DNA of 64,000 nt from a virus: positions 56,531-120,530 of IMG/VR virus record IMGVR_UViG_3300037297_000078. One strand, 5' to 3'. This document shows positions 31,382 to 39,856 of the stretch, in pieces. The translations under genes and the position numbers were made by a program. Each line of letters begins with the position of its first letter. The stretch's first letter is position 1. The notes beneath the pieces were generated by a model, which searched no databases, was not told the origin of the DNA, and worked only from the letters and a program-made list of their open reading frames with translations.

Positions 31382-31974
31382 TAACTAATTTTGGATGTAG
31401 AGCCAACTGTTGGTATTGTATATGGAAAGGACATGAACTTGAATATGTTAATGAGAAGACAAACTGGAAGAAACTAGAGAACTTTTTAAGTGAGAACAAA
31501 AATAAAGGAAAAGTTTCTCTATCTGGCGGCGGTGATTGTCTCTATAAATATCATCATCATATTGAATGGTGGAATAAGTTCTTTAAAATAACAAACAACC
31601 TCAATATGTTAGTAGACGTTCATACACGAGAACAGTTCAAGCTTTCATCTTTCTGGGAAAAGATAAATAGATGTGTGTTTTCAAGTGATTTACTAGAGAA
31701 TAATAAAGAATACTTAGAATATTTATCAAACCTAACAAAAATAAGAATAACCCACCTTGTTACCCATAAAACAACTTTTAAAATGGTTGAAGATTATCTA
31801 GGTTTCCAAGAGCAAATAGGCTGCCAATTTACTATTAAAGAATTAATTGGATATGACGACAAAGGTATGTACAAAAAGATAAGAGACAAATATCCAGATA
31901 TTTATTACTTAGATGCGGGCGATTATAATATCTATTATATGCCTGACAATTCAATTCGAGATTCATTTCTATAA
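31348..31974 (+). CDS. Second radical-SAM protein
   Basis: 208 residues. GCRANCWYC (CxxxCxxC) near the N-terminus and KVSLSGGGDC as the SAM-binding GGE-like motif, then strand/helix repeats of a partial TIM barrel. The start is unclear: TTG at 31348 with GAGG upstream overlaps the previous gene by 34 bases. It is shorter than most activating or QueE-like enzymes. Coupled to the RlmN-like gene. Confidence 0.68.
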   Translation: MLRTACPNISVITNFGCRANCWYCIWKGHELEYVNEKTNWKKLENFLSENKNKGKVSLSGGGDCLYKYHHHIEWWNKFFKITNNLNMLVDVHTREQFKLSSFWEKINRCVFSSDLLENNKEYLEYLSNLTKIRITHLVTHKTTFKMVEDYLGFQEQIGCQFTIKELIGYDDKGMYKKIRDKYPDIYYLDAGDYNIYYMPDNSIRDSFL

Positions 31975-31993
31975 TAAACCAAAAGGAGAAATT

Positions 31994-32453
31994 ATGAAAA
32001 AGACAATTTATTTAGCTAATCCTTACAGCTTTTCAAAGCAAGCAAAGGAAAGACTATTACCTCCAATCATCGAGGAGCTAGAGCTACTTGGCTTAGAGGT
32101 TTGGGAACCATTTGAGCGCAATAACCAGGAGGATCTAACTAGCAAGCCAGGATGGGCCTATATAGTTGGACAAAAAGATTACGAAGATGTTCGAAAGAGT
32201 GATGCAATTTTTGCAATTGTAAATGGAACTCCTCCTGATGAAGGAGTTATGGTTGAACTAGGAATGGCAATTGCTTTAGGAAAGCTAACCTTTCTATTTA
32301 GAGATGACTTTCGAAGATGTACCTGATAGTGAAAGATATCCTCTTAATCTAATGTTATTTACTGGGTTGCCAGAAAATACATGGAGAGACTTCTTCTATG
32401 AATCAATAGAAGAAATTAGAGATCCTAAAAAAGCCCTCTGTAAATGGGCCTAA
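31994..32453 (+). pseudogene. Nucleoside 2-deoxyribosyltransferase-like gene with a frameshift
   Basis: ATG at 31994 with AAAGGAG. Frame 1 gives KKTIYLANPYSFSKQAK, VGQKDYEDVRKSDA, VMVELGMAIALGKL and RDDFRRCT then stop at 32326. In the +1 frame DSERYPLNLMLFTGLPENTW continues to a stop at 32453. One extra T near 32322 explains this. The active-site Glu (ELGMA) remains; the C-terminal third is lost if translated as read. Confidence 0.62.
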
Positions 32454-32469
32454 TATAAAAGAATAAATC

Positions 32470-32787
32470 ATGACAAAAGAAGAATTACTAAAAACAGTAG
32501 GACATTTTACTTGGGGGTTTTCCTCAAAATTCTTCATAGAAACCGAGGTTGGTAATTTTATCTGGTCAGACCCTGAATATAATGGAGATAATTCTCTTAC
32601 TTATTTTAAAGGCTCTTATGAAGAATGGACAAAGGAAGAGAACATTCCATTTGGAAGAGATAAGGGATTTCATATTATTAAAAATTATTGTGGAGAGGAT
32701 GTTGTTCTTAAAGCAAAGGTTGTCCGTAAAATAGACAGAATAAAAAGTGGTTTCTACCGAGTAATAGAGGGTTGGAAAAATGAGTGA
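32470..32787 (+). CDS. Hypothetical protein
   Basis: 105 residues, mixed alpha/beta, aromatic (GHFTWGFSSKFFIETEVG; NFIWSDPEYNGD). No known motif. Overlaps the next gene by eight bases. Confidence 0.55.
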   Translation: MTKEELLKTVGHFTWGFSSKFFIETEVGNFIWSDPEYNGDNSLTYFKGSYEEWTKEENIPFGRDKGFHIIKNYCGEDVVLKAKVVRKIDRIKSGFYRVIEGWKNE

Positions 32788-33166
32788 ACAAAAGACTATT
32801 TTCTTTATAGGAGATATTGTTGAAGAAAATGGGAAAACCATCAAACAAAACAATATGGAGCGAAAGCATAATATTCCAATAGACACTCTTGTTGAAGTTA
32901 AATTCGACAGATGGCATGGAGATGGCGCTTGTGAAAAAGTTCATGCAAGATTATGGGTTGTTGAACATGGAAGAGATTGTGATAGAACTCCTCTATATTC
33001 ACTTTCTTCTTGCAAATTAGAAGGACTGAATGAGATTAGGCAATATTTTGGTAAATTCGCAGTAGAGGTTCATCATGGGTTTTCAGAAGAGTCTCTAACT
33101 GTTATAGAAGTAACAGATAAACTAAAGCAAGGTTATGGCGAGTTACAGTGGGAAAAAGATGAGTAA
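32780..33166 (+). CDS. Hypothetical protein
   Basis: 128 residues with a beta-rich core (LVEVKFDRWHGDGACEKVHA, LWVVEHGRDCDRTPLYSL) and a single HGRDCD cluster. No family recognised. Confidence 0.55.
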   Translation: MSEQKTIFFIGDIVEENGKTIKQNNMERKHNIPIDTLVEVKFDRWHGDGACEKVHARLWVVEHGRDCDRTPLYSLSSCKLEGLNEIRQYFGKFAVEVHHGFSEESLTVIEVTDKLKQGYGELQWEKDE

Positions 33167-33434
33167 TAGAAATCCTTGGTATAAGCACAATCCTTGTAAA
33201 CCACAAGAATGGACAAGTACAAAAATAATTGACGACATTAAGTATCCATTTTTACCAGCAGCTCCGGCAAGCAAAGGAAGAAAAAAAGGATATGCTCTTA
33301 TTGCTCTTGATGACAAGATCAAAAAGTTTCATAGATTTTTAATAGAGAAACAGGTCAAAAGGGATCTTTTACCCTTTGAAACGATCCATCATATTGATTG
33401 GAATATAAGGAGGAGTAATGGAATTGCTATCTAG
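33159..33434 (+). CDS. Partial HNH-like protein
   Basis: 91 residues from the ATG at 33159 (ATGAGTAA overlap with the previous stop). The C-terminus has ETIHHIDWN, the first half of an HNH motif (HH-x-D-x-N), but the frame ends just after it (RRSNGIAI) inside the next gene, before the usual second zinc or Asn-His region. Looks truncated. Confidence 0.5.
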   Translation: MSNRNPWYKHNPCKPQEWTSTKIIDDIKYPFLPAAPASKGRKKGYALIALDDKIKKFHRFLIEKQVKRDLLPFETIHHIDWNIRRSNGIAI

Positions 33435-33624
33435 AATATTAATTGTAATGATTATAGCTGTTGCAGTTTTCGTCTCTATGGTGTTTATAAGGGATAATAA
33501 TTTCTATGAAGGACAAGCGGTCCAAATCTATAATCAACAAGTAGAAGCTTACTATAAGAAAGGAGAAGATCAATATCCAATTTGTTCTGACGGATCTATT
33601 CATAAACTTTTTAAGAGAGACTAG
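33418..33624 (+). CDS. Small membrane protein, paralogue of 41272
   Basis: 68 residues. One membrane helix (LLSRILIVMIIAVAVFVSMV) then FYEGQAVQIYN...YYKKGEDQYPICSDGSIHKL. The gene at 41272 shares FYKGQATQI, YKKNE and CSDKTVHKL. AAGGAGG upstream. Confidence 0.6.
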   Translation: MELLSRILIVMIIAVAVFVSMVFIRDNNFYEGQAVQIYNQQVEAYYKKGEDQYPICSDGSIHKLFKRD

Positions 33625-33637
33625 AGAGGAAAAAGAA

Positions 33638-34105
33638 ATGTCAATAGTTTATCGACAAGGTGATGTTATCGTGGCGGCTCAAGAAGCGGCCAAAACCAAC
33701 AAAATTATTATTCCTCATGTTTGTAATAACAGAGGAGGATGGGGAGCTGGATTCGTCCTTGCAATAAGCAAGACTTGGACAGAACCAGAAAAATCCTACC
33801 GAAAACTGCATAACTATGTACTAGGAGAAACTCAATTTATTAAGATCCCACAAGAAAACATTACTATTGCAAATATGATTGCTCAAGATGGGTTTGGAGG
33901 AAGAAATAATAGAATTCCTTTGTCCTATATGGATCTGAATTTTTGCCTAGAACGAGTATTTTTGCAGGCAAGAGATAATCAGGCTCATATTTATGCTCCA
34001 ATGTTTGGTTGCGGGCTCGCTGGAGGAGACTGGGTTGTGATTGAGAAAACCATTCAAAGTTTTATTGAGAAAACAAGTGTTCCAGTATTCGTTTATAAAT
34101 ACTAA
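33638..34105 (+). CDS. Macrodomain protein (ADP-ribose binding)
   Basis: 155 residues. Macrodomain signatures: HVCNNRGGWGAGFVLAIS, ITIANMIAQ and YAPMFGCGLAGGDW, forming the ADP-ribose pocket. Macrodomain proteins remove or read ADP-ribose or act on ADP-ribose-1''-phosphate. It could reverse host ADP-ribosylation or recycle NAD breakdown products, linking it to the NAD genes at 52-54 kb. Confidence 0.82.
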   Translation: MSIVYRQGDVIVAAQEAAKTNKIIIPHVCNNRGGWGAGFVLAISKTWTEPEKSYRKLHNYVLGETQFIKIPQENITIANMIAQDGFGGRNNRIPLSYMDLNFCLERVFLQARDNQAHIYAPMFGCGLAGGDWVVIEKTIQSFIEKTSVPVFVYKY

Positions 34106-34142
34106 ATTCTTCTTCCAAAAACAGACCAGGGGAATACACAGA

Positions 34143-34337
34143 ATGAATAACAAGAAGAAAACTAAATGCAGCGATAGTGGGCATAGATGCCTAGCCGAAA
34201 AAGACAAAATACACGAATGCGATTATTCTGAAAAGTGTATTTTGTACAAAGATTGCAGATATTGTGTATTTGCTGGCGAAGAAGAATGTTTTAACCAGGA
34301 TGCCTGGCCAGAAAATCAAGAAAATAATCTTAAGTAA
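34143..34337 (+). CDS. Small Cys-rich protein
   Basis: 64 residues from the ATG at 34143. Contains CSDSGHRCLAEK, CDYSEKCILYKDCRYC and EECF: seven to eight Cys, probably two zinc sites. A longer frame starting at 34041 overlaps the macrodomain gene and lacks a ribosome site. Confidence 0.55.
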   Translation: MNNKKKTKCSDSGHRCLAEKDKIHECDYSEKCILYKDCRYCVFAGEEECFNQDAWPENQENNLK

Positions 34338-34390
34338 ATTCTTCCTTAGATAAACTTCTCTCCAAAAAATCCAAAATAAATTTCAATGAA

Positions 34391-34416
34391 AGATCTAGAT
34401 GGGTAAAGCTAGATCT
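34391..34416. repeat. Hairpin in the leader of the gene at 34444
   Basis: AGATCTAG/CTAGATCT (34391-34398, 34409-34416) around a 10-base loop. Further on, ACCT and AGGT (about 34424-34437) could pair and cover the AAGGAGG site. A leader control element is inferred. Confidence 0.4.
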
Positions 34417-34443
34417 TAAAATCTACCTGTAAGGAGGTAAAAG

Positions 34444-35307
34444 ATGTCATTACAAGAAAAATATTCTGATCTTCTCCAAACAAATAATTCAGTTATTAAT
34501 GAAGAGTTCGGATTCTGGTGGAATCTTGGAGTCGAGCTTAAAATAGTGGATCAAGAGCATCGATTAACAGAAATGTATAACGGACTAAACGAAGAAGATC
34601 TTCGTTATTGTCTGTCTCAAATGAAGAAGATCGAGCAGCAGGCAAAGACCGCCGGAGATAAGAAGAAAGCCGCTCTTCGAGAGAAGTATCGTCCCTTACT
34701 TGAATGGAAGAATCGTTTAGAAGCAGATATTGAAGAAAAGATGATAAAGATTCGTGAGCTTGAGAAAGAAATTGATCTTTCTCTTGTAAACGAAGAAGAA
34801 GACTATTCTCTTGAAAAACACAAGAAGGTTGATCCTATTCAACAATATCTTATGAATAATGTTCATAAGATGAGTTTTAATGAGTTAGAAAATGCCCTTG
34901 AATCTGTTGAGGTGCTTTTCTCAGAATCCGAGAAACATAATCTTTATAGAGAGATTGATTATGTTACTTTTGTAGAATGTTCTTTTGCTCTTTTGGCGCG
35001 GCTTATCAGGATGAAAGATAAGGCAACATATATTATAAGAGGAATTAAAATAGTTAAGCCTTATGAATCTGGATATATGGACGAATACAAAAGATTCAGG
35101 TCTATGTACCAAAAGCTTCAAGAGAAAGCGAAACAGAAGCGTGAAGCAGCTATGGTGTTCTACGAGTTTATGTCTCAAGGACATCTCACTGAAGATGATA
35201 TTATTTCTGCAATTGATAGTCGGCGAAAGTGCCAAAAGATTCTTCCTGAAATCGCCACAAGAAAATCAAAAATTACTTCTTTCCATTCGTTTCCAAAAGT
35301 AGCATAA
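34444..35307 (+). CDS. Helical hypothetical protein, transcript end
   Basis: 287 residues, highly helical with a long coiled coil (LREKYRPLLEWKNRLEADI, EKMIKIRELEKEID). No motif. It is the last gene before a terminator, with an AAGGAGG site. Confidence 0.65.
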   Translation: MSLQEKYSDLLQTNNSVINEEFGFWWNLGVELKIVDQEHRLTEMYNGLNEEDLRYCLSQMKKIEQQAKTAGDKKKAALREKYRPLLEWKNRLEADIEEKMIKIRELEKEIDLSLVNEEEDYSLEKHKKVDPIQQYLMNNVHKMSFNELENALESVEVLFSESEKHNLYREIDYVTFVECSFALLARLIRMKDKATYIIRGIKIVKPYESGYMDEYKRFRSMYQKLQEKAKQKREAAMVFYEFMSQGHLTEDDIISAIDSRRKCQKILPEIATRKSKITSFHSFPKVA

Positions 35308-35319
35308 TAAGAACCCTAG

Positions 35320-35356
35320 AGCCCTCTTTGGAGGGCTTTAGTTGTTTTAGAAAGAA
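35320..35356 (+). terminator. Rho-independent terminator
   Basis: AGCCCTC-TTTG-GAGGGCT hairpin (35320-35337, seven pairs) followed by TTTAGTTGTTTT. Ends the 34444 transcript. The T-run is interrupted, so strength is moderate. Confidence 0.75.
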
Positions 35357-35362
35357 AATCCC

Positions 35363-35668
35363 ATGATAGAATGTATTACTTTGGCAAGCCAATCATTAGT
35401 TGATGAGATAAATATTTATACAAACTATATTGAGAATTCAGGTATAGTACTTAGTCTAGACCTGGCTATACAACTTTTAATATTGGAAAAAGATGAATTC
35501 AAATTAAACTTTTGGAGAATTTCTTATTGTTCTTTAGAATATGGTTTTAATAAAGAATTCTTTGGCTATAAACCAGTAAGCAATGATCGGTTTCTAGATT
35601 ATTGTTTCCAAGTATTTGGAGGATATAGTGAATTTCAAAGTTATCATTGCTGGCGGAAGAGATTTTAA
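35363..35668 (+). CDS. Hypothetical protein
   Basis: 101 residues. Starts MIECITLASQSLV with some likeness to the start of the gene at 36513 (MIKYITLFSEGLL). Otherwise not recognised. The start is 11 bases after the AAAGAAAAT site following the terminator. Confidence 0.55.
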   Translation: MIECITLASQSLVDEINIYTNYIENSGIVLSLDLAIQLLILEKDEFKLNFWRISYCSLEYGFNKEFFGYKPVSNDRFLDYCFQVFGGYSEFQSYHCWRKRF

Positions 35669-36044
35669 TAACAAAAAACTTCTTTTTCATAAAGCAGATT
35701 TGCTTTTAAAAGAACAAATTAGAAAAGAGAACAAAATTATTATTGTTAGCGGCGGAGCTAATGGTGCAGATAAACTTGGAGAAGACTATGCTGAAGCCAG
35801 AGGATTCTATATAAAGGTTTATCCTGCTAATTGGGACGATATTACAAATAAGCCTCTTTCAGAAATTAGAACTCGAAGAGACGGCACTAAGTACTGGTCC
35901 AAAGCTGGACCAGAACGAAATATCCAAATGGCCAAATACGGAGATGCTCTTATTGCTTTCTGGGATGGAAAATCAAAAGGTACTAACCATATGATTAATA
36001 TTGCAAAAGGAAAAGGTCTTGCTGTAAGAGTTATTAATTACTGA
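35628..36044 (+). CDS. SLOG-superfamily protein (DUF2493-like)
   Basis: 138 residues from GTG at 35628, chosen because GGAGG lies five bases before it. Signatures of the YspA/DUF2493 branch: KVIIAGGRDFNN, IIIVSGGANGADKLGEDY and AGPERNIQMAKYGDALIAFW. These Rossmann-like proteins bind nucleotides. Function in phages unknown. Confidence 0.75.
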   Translation: MNFKVIIAGGRDFNNKKLLFHKADLLLKEQIRKENKIIIVSGGANGADKLGEDYAEARGFYIKVYPANWDDITNKPLSEIRTRRDGTKYWSKAGPERNIQMAKYGDALIAFWDGKSKGTNHMINIAKGKGLAVRVINY

Positions 36045-36058
36045 TTGAGGAAAACAAA

Positions 36059-36502
36059 ATGTGTTTATGGATCCGAAATAATCAAGAAGAAAACGACAAA
36101 GATTTAAAAGAATTTCTTGGGGATCGACAAGAGATCTATGTCTATAAAATTTTGTATAAAAATCCAGACAAAGATTTTTATAGATCTGAATATTATGAAT
36201 TTTTTTGGGATTTCAAGAAACAAAAAGTTTACAAGATAGATAGACCTTTAAAGCCTACGAAAGAAGAATTAAGTTACGGAGAAGATGGAATAAATTGGGG
36301 AGAAATACACAAAGGGTTTCATGTCTATACTGATCTTGAGACCGCTAAAGCCACTTGTGGTTATTATCGTAGAGAAATTGTTAAATTTAAAGTACTTAAA
36401 GAAGACATTGTCGCAATAAACAATAATTGGTTCTTTTCTAAAAAATATCTTAAAGAACTAGTATGTAGAAAATTAATGTTTGTAGAAGTTTTAGAAGATT
36501 AA
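36059..36502 (+). CDS. MCL family member 6 (subfamily A)
   Basis: 147 residues (MCLWIRNNQEEN), slightly longer by an insertion (GEDGINWGEI) before the GFH block. Blocks: FLGDRQEIYVYK, FYRSEYYEFFWDF, PTKEE, GFHVYTDLETAK, FKVLKEDIVAIN, LVCRKLMFVEV. Complete landmarks. Confidence 0.8.
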   Translation: MCLWIRNNQEENDKDLKEFLGDRQEIYVYKILYKNPDKDFYRSEYYEFFWDFKKQKVYKIDRPLKPTKEELSYGEDGINWGEIHKGFHVYTDLETAKATCGYYRREIVKFKVLKEDIVAINNNWFFSKKYLKELVCRKLMFVEVLED

Positions 36503-36512
36503 GGAGAATTCA

Positions 36513-36767
36513 ATGATAAAGTATATAACATTGTTTTCAGAAGGATTACTAAAGAAGATCGAAGATAACTCTTTTGTTATGTGGGGGTCCACTAAAACTC
36601 CTCCAACATTCGCAGATGAATGGATAAAGAAATTAGCAAAATCACTTGTTTTAACTAAGGAAGGACTTTTTTTCTCCTATCAAGAACCTGATTATGTACT
36701 ATTTGGAGAAAGAGTGTCTCAAGAAACCTTTATCGAAAAATGTAAGGAGATGTTTCTAAATGACTAA
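36513..36767 (+). CDS. Small hypothetical protein
   Basis: 84 residues, mixed (MIKYITLFSEGLLKKIED..., PDYVLFGERVSQETF). Overlaps the next gene by eight bases. Shares its first residues with the gene at 35363. Confidence 0.5.
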   Translation: MIKYITLFSEGLLKKIEDNSFVMWGSTKTPPTFADEWIKKLAKSLVLTKEGLFFSYQEPDYVLFGERVSQETFIEKCKEMFLND

Positions 36768-37029
36768 GTATCAAAGATCCGCAATTAAGACTTTTGTAAA
36801 CAATATCAAGAGTAAGACTAGTGAATTAAATGGTATTAACTCTTTTATTAAAGATAAAGATTTCGAGAGTTATACAGTACGTTTAATACAGCAAGTCTTA
36901 TTAGAAGTTCAAAATATTACTAGACAACTACAAGATTCTGACAACAAATATAACCCAGTAATTGCTAATATATATGAGTTAAAAATAATATTGGACGAAA
37001 TTGAAAAACCTCTTCAAGAAGAATTCTGA
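36760..37029 (+). CDS. Helical hypothetical protein
   Basis: 89 residues, nearly all helix (IKTFVNNIKSKTSELN, EVQNITRQLQDSDNKY). Its stop overlaps the next start. No known motif. Confidence 0.55.
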   Translation: MTKYQRSAIKTFVNNIKSKTSELNGINSFIKDKDFESYTVRLIQQVLLEVQNITRQLQDSDNKYNPVIANIYELKIILDEIEKPLQEEF

Positions 37030-37676
37030 TGAAACGAGCTTGTAAGAACTGTAAATTCTTTTTCAAAATACCTGTTGGTAGTGACGGACTATGGGATTTT
37101 ACTAAAGAAGCTTGCGCTATAAAAAAGCTAGACTATCACTTGTATAAAAAAACAACCTGCGACTCCTATAGTCCAAAAGAAACAAACAAGGAGAACAAAA
37201 TGAAAGAGATTTGTCACTCATGTATTCACTTTGATCTAAACCGTCTATATTGTAATAAAAAAAGAAAGTCTACATGGAGTGCTAATTATTGTATTCAGTT
37301 TGAAACAAAGAAAGAGAAAGAAATAGAAAAAACATGTAAAAGCTGCAAGTATTTTTCTGGACAAGGTCATTATAATGGATACTGCCATCGATTATTAATA
37401 GATAGGAATAAGAATCATTACTGCAGTAATTATGAACAAAAGGAAAATTCTATGGAAGAAACAGGAAATATTTGGTATGTACATAATCCTTTTACAGGAT
37501 ATACAAGGCATGTTCATACATCTCGCGGCTCCGCTGAAGATGAAGCTAAAAGACTTGCAAAGGAAAATCCAGGAGTTCTATTTCAGGTTTTAAGGAGAGA
37601 ATCTACTTTTATCTCAAAGCCGATTGAGATTAGACGTTATCCTGATAATGAAGAGGACGTTGAATTTCCTTTCTAG
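37029..37676 (+). CDS. Protein with three Cys-rich repeats
   Basis: 215 residues. Three repeats with the pattern CxxCxxF/Y...C...CxxY: CKNCKFFF..., CHSCIHFD..., CKSCKYFS..., each about 40 residues, likely zinc-binding. A C-terminal domain (IWYVHNPFTGYTRHVHTSR...) follows. Not recognised as a family. Confidence 0.65.
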   Translation: MKRACKNCKFFFKIPVGSDGLWDFTKEACAIKKLDYHLYKKTTCDSYSPKETNKENKMKEICHSCIHFDLNRLYCNKKRKSTWSANYCIQFETKKEKEIEKTCKSCKYFSGQGHYNGYCHRLLIDRNKNHYCSNYEQKENSMEETGNIWYVHNPFTGYTRHVHTSRGSAEDEAKRLAKENPGVLFQVLRRESTFISKPIEIRRYPDNEEDVEFPF

Positions 37677-37686
37677 AGAGAAGTAA

Positions 37687-38070
37687 ATGACTAAATCAAA
37701 CTGTCATATTGAAAAAACAAAAGAAGATTACGTTTTCATTTGTAACTACAATACTTGTAGAAAAGAGTGTAGTTTTTCAGATACAACTGACGAAAAATGT
37801 GAGTATAATCCATTAAATAGTAGTTGTAGTAATTGCTGTTCTTATCTAAAAGTAGATGATTTTGTGGACGAATGTACAAACACAAAAGCTCAAGAACAAG
37901 AACTAGAAAATATAGCAAATTGGATTCAAAATCTAATTAAAAAGAATAAGCCAAGAATTATAAGGAGATGTCTTCATTGCGGCGAGCCGCTTAAAGATCA
38001 ATTAGATTTCTTTTGCGATCATGGATGTGAAATGAAATTTATTACAGAAATGGAAGAGAAATATAAATGA
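37687..38070 (+). CDS. Cys-rich protein ending in a zinc finger
   Basis: 127 residues. Cys-rich N-half (FICNYNTCRKEC, SSCSNCCSYL) and a C-terminal finger RCLHCGEPLKDQLDFFCDHG resembling the small fingers at 24634, 26860 and 38067. Overlaps the next gene as ATGA. Confidence 0.6.
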   Translation: MTKSNCHIEKTKEDYVFICNYNTCRKECSFSDTTDEKCEYNPLNSSCSNCCSYLKVDDFVDECTNTKAQEQELENIANWIQNLIKKNKPRIIRRCLHCGEPLKDQLDFFCDHGCEMKFITEMEEKYK

Positions 38071-38204
38071 AATGTCTTAGTTGCGGAGAAGATTTAGATC
38101 CAATACAAGTAAATCAGATCTTTTGTGATGAATATTGTGAAGAAAGTTTCTACTTTAGTTTGTACGAAGATCTACATAAACAAGAAATAGAGGAAGAAGA
38201 ATAA
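38067..38204 (+). CDS. Small zinc-finger-like protein C
   Basis: 45 residues: KCLSCGEDLDP... IFCDEYCEESF, a CxxC-x(n)-CDxxC finger with an acidic tail. Stop overlaps MCL copy 7 as TAATG. Confidence 0.6.
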   Translation: MKCLSCGEDLDPIQVNQIFCDEYCEESFYFSLYEDLHKQEIEEEE

Positions 38205-38638
38205 TGTGTCTATATATTAAAAAAGACCAAGAAAAAAATGAAAGAGATCTAAATAATTTTCTAAGGGATTGTGAAAAAGTTTACGTATATAAAATTTTAA
38301 GAAAAGGCATATATAGAGGCTTTTATAGATCTATTCATTATCCTAATTGTATCTGGAATTTTAAGAAACAAAAAGTTTACTGGATAGATAGATCTTCTAA
38401 ACCTACAGAGTATGAACTTAATCTTGGAGAAATAAGTCAAGGACTTCATGTTTATGTCAGTTTTAGAATAGCTCAAGAATATTTTCGTCATTTTTATTCT
38501 TGTCTATCTGATCTAGTAATTGTAAAGTTTCGGGTTAATAAAAGAGACATTGTTGCTATTCAAAATGATTGGATTTTCGAAGAGCCTAACTTTAAACAAC
38601 TAGTCTGTAAAAGACTAGAATTTGTTGAAGTTGTATAA
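38204..38638 (+). CDS. MCL family member 7 (subfamily A)
   Basis: 144 residues (MCLYIKKDQEKN). Blocks: VYVYK, FYRSIHYPNCIWNF, PTEYE, GLHVYVSFRIAQ, FRVNKRDIVAIQN, LVCKRLEFVEV. Coupled to the small finger protein by TAATG. Landmarks complete. Confidence 0.8.
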   Translation: MCLYIKKDQEKNERDLNNFLRDCEKVYVYKILRKGIYRGFYRSIHYPNCIWNFKKQKVYWIDRSSKPTEYELNLGEISQGLHVYVSFRIAQEYFRHFYSCLSDLVIVKFRVNKRDIVAIQNDWIFEEPNFKQLVCKRLEFVEVV

Positions 38639-38662
38639 GACGAAGGATAAAAGATAGACAAA

Positions 38663-39022
38663 ATGAATATTGAAGTAATGTCTGAAGAATATAAAAAAGA
38701 CATTGAGAAACAAGAACAGTGTTTTTCAAAGCTACAAATCCTCGTAGACAAGTTTTCTGTTGAAGAAGATACTCCAATAGAAGAAACTTTTGCAATCTCT
38801 ATTCTAAAGATTCTAGAAGGAGTTTTTGAATGGCCAGATTTTCAATCTGTTAAAAACCTTATATATCAATTTTGCCATGATAGTTGGCCTTCGGAAAATA
38901 TTTATAGAGTAATTCTTACCTGCGAACAAAAATGGAATGGTTTTGATAATGGTTTTGAATGGGATATTGTAGATTCCGTTTTTACAGATTTAGAAGATTA
39001 TTCTATGAATAAGCTGGCTTAG
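38663..39022 (+). CDS. Hypothetical protein
   Basis: 119 residues, acidic and helical (VMSEEYKKDIEKQEQC; ETFAISILKILEGVFEWP). No motif. Ends before a region with inverted repeats. Confidence 0.55.
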   Translation: MNIEVMSEEYKKDIEKQEQCFSKLQILVDKFSVEEDTPIEETFAISILKILEGVFEWPDFQSVKNLIYQFCHDSWPSENIYRVILTCEQKWNGFDNGFEWDIVDSVFTDLEDYSMNKLA

Positions 39023-39084
39023 TATAAAAGTTAATTGAGTTAGTAATAAAATTAGTTAAATAAATTAGATATTTAACACATGTT

Positions 39085-39131
39085 TTCTGGGTAATATATC
39101 CAGAATATTTATAAACTGCCAAAATTTGGCA
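39085..39131. promoter_or_regulatory. Inverted repeats before the SSB-like gene
   Basis: TTCTGG...CCAGAA (39085-39090, 39100-39105) flanking an AT-rich spacer, and the palindrome TGCCAAA-A-TTTGGCA (39117-39131). They sit 17-60 bases before the ATG at 39148 and could be operators or a leader hairpin. No promoter is certain. Confidence 0.4.
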
Positions 39132-39147
39132 AAGAAAGGAAAGAAAA

Positions 39148-39720
39148 ATGATGAAGAAAGTTGGATTGTGGAGTGACGTTCAAGGGATCATTGGAAACAA
39201 GGAATGGCAACGCCCGACTGAGAAGTGGATTACTAACTCAAAAGGAGACAGAATGAAGATTAATTATTTTGTTCTCCTTTGCCAGAACACTATGGCCGGA
39301 AAGAACGAGAATGGATATTTTCCTCAAGAGCCAGTAACAGTCTACCTTCCTCAAGGGGAAGCTGGACGAAGGGTCTTTAAACAATTGACAGCAGGAAGGA
39401 GAGTTATCGTTAAGGGGCCGCTGCAAGCAAAGCCCAGGAGTTCTAGTAACGATAATATCTTTGCGAATTTGGAAATTCAAGCACAAGAAATTGAATTCCT
39501 TGATCGGCCCCTTAATCGAGTAATTAGATCTTTTACTCAGGAGGTTGCAGAAAACAGTAATATCTTTGTAGAAATGTTTGCAAAGATTAGAGAAAATGTT
39601 CTAGACATAGAGTCTTTTACAAAAGAGTTCAGTGATAGGCTTGAACGATTTGCCGTTCAAAAGTATCACGATGGACGAATCATTCTTGACGAAGAAGGAG
39701 TTCCTAAGAAGAACAACTAA
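39148..39720 (+). CDS. ssb: Single-strand DNA-binding protein (OB-fold)
   Basis: 190 residues. OB-fold strands with VGLWSDVQGIIGNKEW, KINYFVLLCQNTMAGKN, VTVYLPQGEAGRRVF and AGRRVIVKGPLQ. The layout fits an SSB-like protein coating phage ssDNA. The usual acidic tip ending DDDIPF is not seen; the tail is basic/Asn-rich, so interactions may differ. The remaining 80 residues form a charged helical region. Confidence 0.68.
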   Translation: MMKKVGLWSDVQGIIGNKEWQRPTEKWITNSKGDRMKINYFVLLCQNTMAGKNENGYFPQEPVTVYLPQGEAGRRVFKQLTAGRRVIVKGPLQAKPRSSSNDNIFANLEIQAQEIEFLDRPLNRVIRSFTQEVAENSNIFVEMFAKIRENVLDIESFTKEFSDRLERFAVQKYHDGRIILDEEGVPKKNN

Positions 39721-39795
39721 AACAAATAACCAAATCTTTCCTTCTGCTTAAAAATCTCCTATAATTAAAATATAGTTTCTGTCTATAATTTACTT

Positions 39796-39836
39796 CCCAC
39801 CTGGATAGCCCAAAAGCCCCAGGTGGGGTTATTTTT
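39796..39836 (+). terminator. Rho-independent terminator after ssb
   Basis: Nine-pair hairpin CCCACCTGG (39796-39804) with CCAGGTGGG (39819-39827) followed by GTTATTTTTT. Two TATAAT-like hexamers lie in the 39740-39795 stretch, but no -35 element is convincing. Confidence 0.8.
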
Positions 39837-39856
39837 TAAACCAGAGAGTTATTAAA

